Position numbers and translations under genes: made by a program. This document shows positions 34,287-42,615 of a stretch of 64,000 bases of DNA, one piece after another; position 1 is the first letter of the stretch; each line of letters opens with the position of its first letter. The notes below the pieces were generated by a model. The model searched no databases. It had not been told where the DNA came from and saw only the letters and a list, made by a program, of their open reading frames with translations. Source of the DNA: an uncultured Lachnospiraceae bacterium. GTDB taxonomy: Bacteria; Bacillota; Clostridia; Lachnospirales; Lachnospiraceae. The stretch is taken from assembly GCA_910579615.1 (NCBI GenBank), contig CAJTUA010000001.1:254717-318716 (forward strand), given 5' to 3'.

Positions 34287-35352
34287 TCTGTTCCCCCATT
34301 TCCTTTGTGCCGATGAGCGTACAGCCCTCCGACATAATGTCAACCGTGCGGTAACCTTCATCAAGCACCTGCGAAACCGCCGCCTCGATGCGGTCCGCCT
34401 CGTCAAGAAGGTCGAAGGAATACCGCAGCATCATTGCCGCTGAGAAAATGGTTGCAATCGGATTTGCCTTATCCTGCCCCGCGATATCCGGCGCGGAGCC
34501 ATGGCTTGGCTCATATAACCCAAGTTTGCCTGCCCCTAAGCTTGCGGAAGCCAGCATCCCGATGGAGCCGGTTACCATGCTCGCTTCATCCGACAATATG
34601 TCGCCAAACATATTTTCTGTCAGCACAACATCAAACTGCTTCGGGTCTTTTACCATCTGCATCGCGCAGTTGTCCACAAGCATGTCATTTAACACAACCT
34701 CCGGATATTCCTTTGCAACCTCTGCGACCACCTGCCGCCAGAGCCTTGAGGTATCCAATACATTCGCCTTATCCACGCTCGTCACGCGTTTGCCGCGCTT
34801 CATCGCCACGTCAAACGCCCATTTCGCAATGCGGCGGATTTCATTTTCATCATACGGCATCGTGTCGATGGCTTTGCGCACGCCATTTTCCATAAATGTT
34901 TTCCGCTCGCCAAAATACACCCCTCCGGTCAGCTCACGCACGACAACAAAGTCGAACCCTTTCCCGATAATCTCGTCCTTGAGCGGGCACGCCCCCTTTA
35001 ACTGCGGAAACAGCACCGCCGGGCGCAGGTTGCAAAATAGCCCCAGTCCCTTGCGGATTGCCAGAAGCCCCGCTTCCGGGCGCAAATGCGGCGGCAGGCT
35101 GTACCAGTTCGACTGCCCGACATTGCCCCCGACTGCGCCAAGCAGCACGGAATCGCTCGCTTTTGCGGTCGCAAGCGCCTCATCGGTCAGCGGCACCCCG
35201 GTCGCATCGATGGAGACACCGCCCATCAAAACCTCGGTATACTGAAATCCGTGCCCATATTTGGCACCAACCGTATCAAGTACCTTGCACGCTTCGCGCA
35301 CAATCTCCGGTCCGATTCCGTCCCCCGGAATCACAGCAATTTTAAAGTCCAT
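34270..35352 (-). CDS. leuB: 3-isopropylmalate dehydrogenase
   Basis: A 360-residue LeuB that oxidises and decarboxylates 3-isopropylmalate with NAD. It starts MDFKIAVIPGDGIGPEIVRE; the substrate-binding RxxxGLxxNLRP is seen as AIRKGLGLFCNLRPA, and the metal and substrate signature runs from MLVDNCAMQMVKDPKQFDVV to NMFGDILSDEASM, ending in SHGSAPDIAGQDKANP. GGAGGG is 6-7 nt before ATG 35352. It is the first gene of leuB-leuC-leuD and has hairpin R3 in its leader. Confidence 0.97.
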   Translation of the reverse strand: MDFKIAVIPGDGIGPEIVREACKVLDTVGAKYGHGFQYTEVLMGGVSIDATGVPLTDEALATAKASDSVLLGAVGGNVGQSNWYSLPPHLRPEAGLLAIRKGLGLFCNLRPAVLFPQLKGACPLKDEIIGKGFDFVVVRELTGGVYFGERKTFMENGVRKAIDTMPYDENEIRRIAKWAFDVAMKRGKRVTSVDKANVLDTSRLWRQVVAEVAKEYPEVVLNDMLVDNCAMQMVKDPKQFDVVLTENMFGDILSDEASMVTGSIGMLASASLGAGKLGLYEPSHGSAPDIAGQDKANPIATIFSAAMMLRYSFDLLDEADRIEAAVSQVLDEGYRTVDIMSEGCTLIGTKEMGEQIAKRI

Positions 35353-35370
35353 GCTTTTCCCTCCATTATA

Positions 35371-35469
35371 AGTCCCGCATGTCCCCTCCCAACCCCATAA
35401 CGGCAGAGGATTTTCTCTTTGCTTCGCTCCGATAAATTCCTCTGGGGGGGGGTACGGGCACATGCTGTG
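35371..35469 (-). repeat. Hairpin repeat element R3 in the leuB leader
   Basis: Outer arms GCATGTCCC (35377-35385) and GGGCACATGC (35456-35465) pair with one bulged base; CCAACCCC faces GGGGGGG, and CAGAGGATTTT pairs with AAATTCCTCTG. The loop core on the transcript strand is GGAGCGAAGC. A likely leuB -10 element lies at 35490-35495, so the whole hairpin would be in the leuB 5' UTR, its end 25 nt from the start codon. A single copy is present here. Confidence 0.8.
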
Positions 35470-35489
35470 CTTTCAAATTCCTGCTTGCT

Positions 35490-35518
35490 ATTATAGCATA
35501 GTTTCTGTTATAATTAAA
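35490..35518 (-). promoter_or_regulatory. Likely leuB promoter in the leuB-lysR divergent region
   Basis: On the minus strand TATAAT (35490-35495) is preceded, after 17 bp, by a weak -35 TTTAAT (35513-35518). The region up to the lysR start at 35597 is very AT-rich and should also hold the lysR promoter and its operator; no clear T-N11-A site was fixed. Confidence 0.5.
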
Positions 35519-35596
35519 ATACATGTTATTTATGTTTAATATAACTTTAAGGAATATAAAAGAATATCGGAATTTTTCATCCAGAAAGGAAACGAA

Positions 35597-36526
35597 ATGG
35601 AAACCCAAACGGCTCTTTCCCATTACCAGATTTTCAACAAAGTTGCCGAGACCGGCAATATCTCCTTTGCTGCCAAGGAACTTTTTATCAGCCAGCCCGC
35701 CATCTCAAAGGCAATCCGCAAGCTTGAGGCGGATTTGAATGCCACGCTCTTTACCCGCAGTTCCCGCGGCGTGCGGCTCACGGAGGAAGGGAAGCTCCTC
35801 TATGGATACACGCGCGAGGCATTCCACACGCTAAATGAGGGAGAGGCGGCGCTACAAAACTTTTCCCGCCTCGGGGTCGGGCATATCCGCATCGGTGTGA
35901 GCACTACGCTCTGCAAATACCTGCTGTTGCCCTATTTAAAAGAATTCGTTGCCGCGCATCCACACATCCGCTTCACCATCCAGTGCCAGTCCTCCTTCCA
36001 GACAATGGAGCTTTTGCGGGAAGGCAGGGTTGATATCGGGCTGATTGGCCGCCCGGAAAACCTGCACGGCCTGGATTTCTTCCCAATCGGTCAGATTGAG
36101 GATGTCTTCGTTGCAACGGATGCCTACCTTGAAAACCTGAAGCTTCGCGAAGGGCAACTGCCGTCCGCAGAAGAACTCCTTTTGACCGGGAACCTCATGC
36201 TGCTCGACGAAAAAAACATTACCCGGCTTTACATTGACAACTACCTTGCAGGCCATCACATCCGCACGGGGCAGATTTTACAGATAAGCAGTATGGACCT
36301 GCTCATTGAATTTGCGCGGACAGGGCTCGGCATTGCCTGCGTTATACAGGAATTTGTACAAAAGGATATTGCCCAGGGGGAGCTTTTGCTCCTGCCGCTT
36401 TCCTGCCCAATCCCCAAACGGGAGGTCGGCTTTTCCTTTGTAAAAAAGCATACCCTCCCAAACCCGGCACAGCGCTTCCTTTCCTTTGTATCCGGCTGCC
36501 GTGCCAATCCCCCGTATGCTCTTTAA
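35597..36526 (+). CDS. LysR family transcriptional regulator
   Basis: A 309-residue LysR-type regulator. The N-terminal winged helix-turn-helix is clear (HYQIFNKVAETGNISFAAKE, then SQPAISKAIRKLEADL) and is followed by the periplasmic-binding-like effector domain (RIGVSTTLCKYLLLPYLKEF, RVDIGLIGRPENL, GLGIACVIQEFV). It is divergent from leuB across a 244-bp AT-rich gap, the standard position for a LysR regulator of the adjacent operon, so control of leuBCD is a reasonable inference. AAAGGAAA precedes the ATG. Confidence 0.92.
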   Translation: METQTALSHYQIFNKVAETGNISFAAKELFISQPAISKAIRKLEADLNATLFTRSSRGVRLTEEGKLLYGYTREAFHTLNEGEAALQNFSRLGVGHIRIGVSTTLCKYLLLPYLKEFVAAHPHIRFTIQCQSSFQTMELLREGRVDIGLIGRPENLHGLDFFPIGQIEDVFVATDAYLENLKLREGQLPSAEELLLTGNLMLLDEKNITRLYIDNYLAGHHIRTGQILQISSMDLLIEFARTGLGIACVIQEFVQKDIAQGELLLLPLSCPIPKREVGFSFVKKHTLPNPAQRFLSFVSGCRANPPYAL

Positions 36527-36561
36527 TTCCCCATCCAAATGGCCAGCACGGCAACAGCCCT

Positions 36562-36978
36562 TTATTCAAGGCAATCCGCAAACATCTGGTAGACCTGCGG
36601 GAATGTCTTTTTTAAGCGCAACGGCCGGTACTGGCGGTCAAGAAAGCAGTGGCAGCTCGTCCCGGTCGTTGTCAGCTCCTGTGTCTGCACATTTTTTATC
36701 TCATAGCGCAGCTTCAACTTCACCCCGTTGAACTCCGTCACAATCGGAAAAATCCGTACATCTTCGCCGTAATGTACCATCTGCTTATATTCTGCTGCCA
36801 CGGAAAGCACCGGGATAATGATTCCCTGCTCTTCCATCCATGCATACGAAAAGCCGGATTTCTCCAGAAAATCCGTGCGCGCTTCCTCAAACCACCGAAT
36901 GTAGTTTGAGTGGTGCACCACCCCCATCTGGTCGGTTTCGTAATATTGCACTTTGTGCTGGTATCCTGCGATTTCCAT
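36562..36978 (-). CDS. Acyl-CoA thioesterase (4HBT/YbgC-like hotdog)
   Basis: A 138-residue single hotdog-fold protein. The N-terminal YYETDQMGVVHHSNYIRWFE carries the Asp-x-x-Gly-x-x-x-H pattern of the 4-hydroxybenzoyl-CoA thioesterase/YbgC group, with the catalytic Asp in ETDQMG. Such enzymes hydrolyse short or aromatic acyl-CoA esters; the substrate is not evident. It begins 2 nt after the stop of the upstream c-di-GMP gene, so the two are likely co-transcribed, though no functional link is obvious. Confidence 0.9.
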   Translation of the reverse strand: MEIAGYQHKVQYYETDQMGVVHHSNYIRWFEEARTDFLEKSGFSYAWMEEQGIIIPVLSVAAEYKQMVHYGEDVRIFPIVTEFNGVKLKLRYEIKNVQTQELTTTGTSCHCFLDRQYRPLRLKKTFPQVYQMFADCLE

Positions 36979-36980
36979 TA

Positions 36981-39173
36981 TTATTCCATCTCCTCATTCT
37001 TTAATTCTGCCACATCGTAGGTCAGCGACATGGTCTTTTTGTCATATGAACGGTAGAAATTGTTCATAATCCGGTTCGTTACCGTCGGTATCTGCTCCCG
37101 CCCAAGGTTCATAAAGAAAATCAGGTATTGCGTGCTTGAAAAACGCATCATAATATCTGCCTTGCGCAGCGCCGCATTGACTGCCTTCTCCATGTAACCC
37201 ATCGCCTCATCGCGCTCTTCCACCGTCGTTGTTTTCTCGTTGAGCGGCTTGAGCGTAATCAGAATCAGCTGAATATCCTGACGGCTGCGGACGCTGACTT
37301 TGCGGACAAAGTCATAAATGCGGTTGAGCTCCGGATAATCCAGGCAGTACACGCTCTCATAGGAGCCTTCACGAACAATGTTCGCGACAAGCTGTTCCAA
37401 GTCCAGTCTTGAGATATTCGCGCCATCCTCCCCCCTGCGCTCGCTCGTCTCGTAAAGATACCATCCCCCCTTGCGCAATTGCTTCATATAATACAGCGCC
37501 TTGTCCGCCGCCGAAAGCAGCGCCATATATTCCCTGCCAACCGTCACGGAAAGCGCGCCGCCCGCACAGACCTGCACCCCCTCATAGACCGGCATCTCCC
37601 GGATGCACTGCACAATCCTTTCATGCAGCTGCTCCATCATCTGCTCCATGTCCTCTCGGCGCGTCACGCCATCCAGGCAACATATGAACTCATCCCCTCC
37701 AAAGCGCGTCACAAGCATCCCCGGCCGGAACGCGTCAAGCACCTGCGCCACATGGCGAATCAGATGGTCGCCGCAGAAAAAGCCATGCCGGCTGTTAATC
37801 TCATTGAGGTTGGTAATATCAATCAAAAGCAGCGCCCCATCCTGCTCGGTCAGCCTCCCGGCAATTTTTCGCTCACCCACCCTGCGCGTGTAGGCTCCCG
37901 TAAGATAATCACGCTCCTCGTTTTCCACATCCTTTTCCTTCTGCATCCGAATCATATCCTGCAAAAGCTTCGTGCTCTGTTCTAGCGTGCTCCCCTCATC
38001 CGCAGCCGCCGCCGGCGCATCCGGGCTTAGCTGCTTAATCCTGCCCTGCTTTAGCAAATCGATAAACACCCTTGCAATCCGCGGGTCAAACTGGGAGCCG
38101 GAACAGCGCTCCATCTCGGCAATCACCTGCTCGTCCGTCAGACGCTTGCGGTAAACACGGTTGCTCGTCATGGCATCATACGCATCGGCAAGCCCGATAA
38201 TGCGCGCAATCTCCGGGATTTCCTCCCCCTTTAAATGCTGCATATAGCCGCGCCCGTCATAGCGTTCATGATGGTAACGCGCGCCATCACTCAAATCCTT
38301 AATCATGCGGTTATCCTTTAAAATATTGCCGCCAATCTCCACATGGCGCTTCATCAGTTCAAATTCCTCATCCGTCAGTTTCCCCGGTTTATTTAAGATG
38401 GAATCCGGAATGCCGATTTTTCCAATATCATGCAAAAGCCCGATATAGCGCACATTGTTTACGTATTCCTCGCCGTACCCAAGCTCCCTTGCAATCGCCG
38501 CCGAATAATCCGCCACGCGCTGCGAATGTCCTTTTGTGTATTCATCCTTTGCATCAATAATATTCGCAATCGTCGTAATCGTCTGGAGCGTCACGCGCTG
38601 AAGCTGCCTCTGTTTTTCCGCCAATTCCTGCATGTAAGCCTCATTTTTCCGGTAAAGGTCATCGTAGAGCCTCGATGCGACAAGCAAAAAACCAAAGCAC
38701 AAAAACAAAAGCGCCACCTGTATTTCAATATCCTTGCTCGTCTCAACAGTAATCTTATCCTGCACAAACTGGCGCGCAATAAAAATCAGGTTCGCCACGA
38801 CAGACCCAAGCCAGAGGATTACCACAAGCTTCGGCTGATGGTAGAGCACAATCAAAGAAAGCAGCGGCAGAATATAGGTAAACACAAGTGTTGTATTTCC
38901 TGTCAGCAGCACATACACATACATCAAAAAATAGCCGCCAATAATGAAATAGCGCAGATTATGGTTGTGATGGTCGCGCCAGAAAAGCAGGGCGCAAACC
39001 AGGGCAGGAACTGCTGTGACCGCGGAAAAGATAAGCATATACCTGCCCGTGCGCTGCCCTTTTAAAAACTCCCCAAAATACGCCACCAACAAAATACTGA
39101 CAATAATCAGCCAGCCAATAATCAGGTTCCGGTTAATCTTATACTCGATTTCCTTGTTTTCCACACGCTGCAT
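36981..39173 (-). CDS. Membrane HD-GYP / GGDEF / degenerate-GGDEF c-di-GMP protein
   Basis: A 730-residue protein. Residues 1-175 hold about six membrane segments, then a coiled segment. The HD-GYP phosphodiesterase domain (about 195-375) shows GLLHDIGKIGIPD (His 248, Asp 249) and HHERYDGRGY (301-310). A GGDEF domain (about 420-575) has DYLTGAYTRR and an intact RFGGDEF (492-496); the I-site Arg-x-x-Asp is not seen before it. A further domain (about 590-725) aligns as a second GGDEF whose signature is replaced by FSSTQY (678-683). It should make and/or hydrolyse c-di-GMP in response to a membrane signal. It heads a short operon with the thioesterase. Confidence 0.9.
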   Translation of the reverse strand: MQRVENKEIEYKINRNLIIGWLIIVSILLVAYFGEFLKGQRTGRYMLIFSAVTAVPALVCALLFWRDHHNHNLRYFIIGGYFLMYVYVLLTGNTTLVFTYILPLLSLIVLYHQPKLVVILWLGSVVANLIFIARQFVQDKITVETSKDIEIQVALLFLCFGFLLVASRLYDDLYRKNEAYMQELAEKQRQLQRVTLQTITTIANIIDAKDEYTKGHSQRVADYSAAIARELGYGEEYVNNVRYIGLLHDIGKIGIPDSILNKPGKLTDEEFELMKRHVEIGGNILKDNRMIKDLSDGARYHHERYDGRGYMQHLKGEEIPEIARIIGLADAYDAMTSNRVYRKRLTDEQVIAEMERCSGSQFDPRIARVFIDLLKQGRIKQLSPDAPAAAADEGSTLEQSTKLLQDMIRMQKEKDVENEERDYLTGAYTRRVGERKIAGRLTEQDGALLLIDITNLNEINSRHGFFCGDHLIRHVAQVLDAFRPGMLVTRFGGDEFICCLDGVTRREDMEQMMEQLHERIVQCIREMPVYEGVQVCAGGALSVTVGREYMALLSAADKALYYMKQLRKGGWYLYETSERRGEDGANISRLDLEQLVANIVREGSYESVYCLDYPELNRIYDFVRKVSVRSRQDIQLILITLKPLNEKTTTVEERDEAMGYMEKAVNAALRKADIMMRFSSTQYLIFFMNLGREQIPTVTNRIMNNFYRSYDKKTMSLTYDVAELKNEEME

Positions 39174-39360
39174 TCATCAAATCCCCCTTTTGCATATTTT
39201 ATCATATTCTTCTTTGGTTTTCCATCTTTTCTTGCATTTTTTTGCATTTTTCACGAATAATATCTGATGGTTTTCTTTTTGTTTGATTTTTTTTCACTTT
39301 TTCAACCAATGACTGACGGGAAGTTTTGTGTTCGCAATTTAGCATTTTGTCCCTCTGTAA

Positions 39361-39380
39361 TTTTCGAATATTTTCGAAAA
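39361..39380. promoter_or_regulatory. Perfect palindrome TTTTCGAA-TATT-TTCGAAAA (candidate operator)
   Basis: A 20-bp perfect inverted repeat (8-4-8) in the 325-bp gap between the divergent c-di-GMP gene and pullulanase gene. It ends 16 bp before the pullulanase -35 element, a typical operator position. It does not match the catabolite-responsive consensus. The binding protein is unknown. Confidence 0.55.
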
Positions 39381-39396
39381 CACTCCATATTTCCTC

Positions 39397-39425
39397 TCGA
39401 CTTTTTCACCTTCCTGTGTTAAAAT
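39397..39425 (+). promoter_or_regulatory. Sigma-70-type promoter of the pullulanase gene
   Basis: TCGACT (39397-39402) and TAAAAT (39420-39425) are separated by 17 bp, about 74 bp before the start at 39499. The rest of the intergenic region is AT-rich and should hold the divergent promoter of the c-di-GMP gene. Confidence 0.55.
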
Positions 39426-39498
39426 AATTCCATGCATATTTTTCATCCGGGAGTGCACCCTATCGAATACAAGAAACCAAACAGAAATGAGGTAACAC

Positions 39499-41502
39499 AT
39501 GAAACAGTCCCAAAAATCTCCGACCAAAAAACAAATCGTGGCAAAGCTCACACGCTATGATTCCGAAGCATTCCTGCGTGATGATACATATACCGGGAAT
39601 GACCTTGGCGCCACCTGCACGAATGAAGGTACTGCCTTTTGTGTCTGGTCACCGCTTGCGGATGCCGTCCAGGTCTGCCTTTATACGGAAAACACTGCCG
39701 CATCCCACACGGCTGCGGTTCCCGATGTCCGCATCCCCTTGCAAAAATCTTCCCACGGCACCTGGTATCTGAAAATGGAGGAACCACTGCACGGCACCCA
39801 CTACACCTACCTTGTCACGATGGACGGAAAGACACAGGAAACCACGGATCCCTACGCGCGCGCCTGCAGTGCCAACGGCATCCGCTCCGTAGTTGTTGAC
39901 CTCTCAAAAACAAACCCGGAAGGTTGGGAGAACGACCACGGTCCATCGCTTGCAAAGCCAACCGATGCCATTCTTTATGAGCTCCATATCCGCGACCTCT
40001 CCATGGATTCATCCTCCGGCATCCTGCAAAAAGGGCGATTCCTCGGGCTTGCAGAAACTGGCACACACAACAAGGCAGGGCTTTTTACCGGGCTTGACCA
40101 CATAAAAGAACTTGGCGTGACCCATGTCCATCTGCTGCCGTGCTTTGATTACGCCTCGGTTGACGAACTTTGCCCGGACTTTAACTGGGGCTATGACCCG
40201 GCAAATTATAATATTCCTGAGGGTTCCTACAGCAGCGACCCAAACGATGCCACCGTGCGCATCCGCGAAATGAAAACAATGGTCCAGGCGCTGCATGCCG
40301 CAGGGCTTGGTGTTATTATGGACGTTGTCTACAACCATACCTCCACGGCAGATTCACATTTTAACCGCCTTGTTCCATATTATTATTACCGCATGAATCC
40401 CGACGGAAGCTTTTCTGACGGCTCAGCCTGCGGCAATGAAACTGCCACCGAGCGCCCGATGGTGCGAAGCTTCCTTGTCGATTCCACCGCATACTGGGCA
40501 CAGGAATACCATGTGGACGGCTTCCGCTTTGATTTGATGGGGCTGCACGATATCGGCACCATGAAGGCCATCCGCGCGCGCCTTGACGAAATTAACCCAC
40601 AGCTTTTGATGTACGGCGAGGGTTGGACGGGCGGCACCTGCCCGCTTCCGGAAACCATGCGTGCCACAAAACAAAACATTTCCCTTCTGCCCGGCATTGC
40701 TGCTTTCAACGACAACCTGCGCGACGCGATTAAAGGGAGTGTTTTCAACGAGAAGGAGAAGGGCTTCGTTACCGGGCGGAAAAATCTGTGCGAGGACATC
40801 CGTTTCGGTATCTGCGGCTGTGCGCCACACCCGCAGATTCATCTGGAAAACGTCCGCTCTGCGGCTGCCTTCTGGGCTCTTTCCCCGGCGCAGTGTGTCA
40901 ATTATGTTTCCGCGCACGACAACCTCACGCTTTGGGATAAGCTTGCCTGCTCTTTTTCTACCGGCACAAAATCGCTGCGCATACGGATGAACAAGCTTGC
41001 CGCCGCCATCTATATGACGGCGCAGGGAATTCCGTTTTTTCAGGCGGGGGAAGAATTCCTGCGCTCAAAACCTGCAGCGGATGGCACAGGCTTTGACGAA
41101 AACAGCTACCGTTCCCCGGACAGTGTCAACGCACTGAAATGGGATACACTGACAAAGCATTATGCCGTGTACGAATACTACCGCGGCCTCATTGCCCTGC
41201 GCAAAGCGCATCCTGCATTTCGCATGGATTGTGCAAAGGATATTGCCGCACACCTTTCCTTCCTTGCCAATGTGCCGGAAAATACGGTGGGATTTTTGCT
41301 GCACGGCCATGCGGGCGGGGATGTTTTGGAGGAGATTTGCGTGCTCTTAAACCCAAACCGTGTGGCGGTGCCGTTTGACATTCCGGATGCCGTGTGGGAA
41401 ATTTACGCGGATGGGGAGCGCTGCGGTATCACGCCGCACGGGATTGTACGCGGTAAAAATGCCATGGTCGCTGCGGTTTCCTGTCTGATTCTCGGACATT
41501 GA
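39499..41502 (+). CDS. pulA: Type I pullulanase (GH13 debranching enzyme)
   Basis: A 667-residue GH13 enzyme without a signal peptide. An N-terminal CBM48-like domain (GTAFCVWSPLADAVQVCLYT) precedes the barrel. The pullulanase type I signature is read as FNWGYDPANYNIPEGSY. The nucleophile Asp is in VDGFRFDLMGLHD, the acid Glu in YGEGWTGG and the transition-state Asp in VSAHDNLTLWD. It would hydrolyse alpha-1,6 branches in glycogen-derived or imported maltodextrins in the cytoplasm. It has its own promoter and a candidate operator, and no other starch genes are adjacent. Confidence 0.92.
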   Translation: MKQSQKSPTKKQIVAKLTRYDSEAFLRDDTYTGNDLGATCTNEGTAFCVWSPLADAVQVCLYTENTAASHTAAVPDVRIPLQKSSHGTWYLKMEEPLHGTHYTYLVTMDGKTQETTDPYARACSANGIRSVVVDLSKTNPEGWENDHGPSLAKPTDAILYELHIRDLSMDSSSGILQKGRFLGLAETGTHNKAGLFTGLDHIKELGVTHVHLLPCFDYASVDELCPDFNWGYDPANYNIPEGSYSSDPNDATVRIREMKTMVQALHAAGLGVIMDVVYNHTSTADSHFNRLVPYYYYRMNPDGSFSDGSACGNETATERPMVRSFLVDSTAYWAQEYHVDGFRFDLMGLHDIGTMKAIRARLDEINPQLLMYGEGWTGGTCPLPETMRATKQNISLLPGIAAFNDNLRDAIKGSVFNEKEKGFVTGRKNLCEDIRFGICGCAPHPQIHLENVRSAAAFWALSPAQCVNYVSAHDNLTLWDKLACSFSTGTKSLRIRMNKLAAAIYMTAQGIPFFQAGEEFLRSKPAADGTGFDENSYRSPDSVNALKWDTLTKHYAVYEYYRGLIALRKAHPAFRMDCAKDIAAHLSFLANVPENTVGFLLHGHAGGDVLEEICVLLNPNRVAVPFDIPDAVWEIYADGERCGITPHGIVRGKNAMVAAVSCLILGH

Positions 41503-41551
41503 AATTTCCGCTGGATTTGTCTTAAACCGATGTCGGTTTTGCACTTCTTTC

Positions 41552-41580
41552 TTTACAAATCCACCATTCCATGTTAAGCT
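41552..41580 (+). promoter_or_regulatory. Sigma-70-type promoter
   Basis: TTTACA (41552-41557) and TAAGCT (41575-41580) are separated by 17 bp, about 36 bp before ATG 41616. Just upstream, AAACCGA/TCGGTTT and GGATTTGT/ACAAATCC form a hairpin that may serve as the weak terminator of pulA. Confidence 0.55.
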
Positions 41581-41615
41581 ATGGATGTGTGATGCCACGC
41601 AGAAAGAAGGTATTT

Positions 41616-41696
41616 ATGGGCAGTATTGTTGTATTACTTGTATTATGGTATTTTTTTGTCGGCAGAAACCAGCCAAAATCGTATAAGAAAAAATAA
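41616..41696 (+). CDS. 26-residue hydrophobic reading frame, probable true N-terminus of the next gene
   Basis: ATG 41616 has AAAGAAGG five bases upstream and begins MGSIVVLLVLWYFFVGRNQP, a short membrane segment followed by basic residues, ending at TAA in an A-rich run (AAGAAAAAATAAAAAC). Removing one A from the run would join it in frame to the following protein as KKNKNKWIPLV. It is therefore either the start of one frameshifted gene or a separate small membrane peptide. Confidence 0.5.
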   Translation: MGSIVVLLVLWYFFVGRNQPKSYKKK

Positions 41697-42444
41697 AAAC
41701 AAATGGATTCCGCTTGTGATTATCCTCATCTGTATCTCCGCAGCATCTTCCACCTTCTGGATTTTATGGCCGCTTTTGATGATGGTACTGCCTGTTTACA
41801 TATTTTACCGAATTATCCGCGCCATCCTTCCGAAACGGAGCGCGCAGGAGGAGCCGGAATACAATTCCTACACAACCAGACGCGAACGCAACAATGCCAT
41901 GCCGAAGGCCTCACAGCTTCCGAACGCGGTGCAAAAGCGCATCCGGATTGTGGAGAAATTCAACAAAAAATATGAGTTAAAACTGACAGAAAACCAGATT
42001 CAGACGATGGTGGATGCTTCCTACGTCTCGACGGACTGGGAATTTTTCCTGCATTCGATGACGCAGGATTACGCGACGGTGCACCAGTGGTTCGCTTCTG
42101 GCCAGAACGGCTGGCTGCGGGTTTATCTGCGCGTGTTCAATACCCAGACCGTATCGCCGGATATGCGTCAGCAGAAGCAGATTTGCCTCGATTCGTTCCG
42201 GCAGATTTTCCAGTATACGGATTTATCTTCCTACAATACCCCCGCATGGGATATCCGGGATGTCAACAATAAATTTATGACGAATTTTGACGACACGTCA
42301 TTTATGCTTGCCTACCGTTTCCTTGAGGAGAATGGCATTCACCATGACCTTGGCTCCGTGAAAATTGTGGATGCGGATGAGGAATTGGAGGCGTTAAAAC
42401 GCAAGTATGCCGATGAGGAAGGCGTGGGGGCGCGGGGGCGGTAA
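41626..42444 (+). CDS. Unknown membrane-anchored protein, start disturbed by frameshift
   Basis: The open frame runs 272 codons from a TTG at 41626, but no good start or binding site belongs to it; the natural start is probably ATG 41616 in another frame. The protein has a double hydrophobic stretch (WIPLVIILICISAASSTFWI, then PLLMMVLPVYIFYRII) and a soluble C-terminal domain with LPNAVQKRIRIVEKFNKKYE, LKLTENQIQTMVDASY, QWFASGQNGWLRVYLRVFNT and an acidic end. I do not recognise the family. It is followed by a strong hairpin terminator, so it forms a one-gene unit. Confidence 0.65.
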   Translation: MLYYLYYGIFLSAETSQNRIRKNKNKWIPLVIILICISAASSTFWILWPLLMMVLPVYIFYRIIRAILPKRSAQEEPEYNSYTTRRERNNAMPKASQLPNAVQKRIRIVEKFNKKYELKLTENQIQTMVDASYVSTDWEFFLHSMTQDYATVHQWFASGQNGWLRVYLRVFNTQTVSPDMRQQKQICLDSFRQIFQYTDLSSYNTPAWDIRDVNNKFMTNFDDTSFMLAYRFLEENGIHHDLGSVKIVDADEELEALKRKYADEEGVGARGR

Positions 42445-42462
42445 TGCAAATGCATTGACACG

Positions 42463-42515
42463 ACAGGGCTTCCGGCTTCTTGGAAATTTCAAGAAGCCGG
42501 AAGCCCTGTGAATTT
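42463..42515 (+). terminator. 20-bp perfect hairpin terminator
   Basis: ACAGGGCTTCCGGCTTCTTG (42463-42482) is exactly complementary to CAAGAAGCCGGAAGCCCTGT (42490-42509), with a 7-nt loop, followed by a weak T-rich tail (GAATTTGTT). It ends the unknown membrane protein gene. Confidence 0.75.
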
Positions 42516-42615
42516 GTTCGGCTGTTCCGTACACTGTATTTTTACGTCCGATGTTAAAATATGTTTTCCATATGCTTTTGGAATTGTTGATACCGCCATA
42601 CAAAGCATAGCAGAC

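Noticed and set aside
34388..35245. 285-codon plus-strand frame inside leuB
   Set aside because: It is antisense to an unmistakable LeuB and is Ser/Pro/Thr-rich, a typical shadow.
35353..35596. T-box leader for leuB
   Set aside because: No specifier loop or conserved T-box sequence is present; the leader is taken up by the R3 hairpin.
39339..39551. 70-codon minus-strand frame over the pulA promoter
   Set aside because: It overlaps the pullulanase start and its promoter palindrome, with no binding site or similarity.
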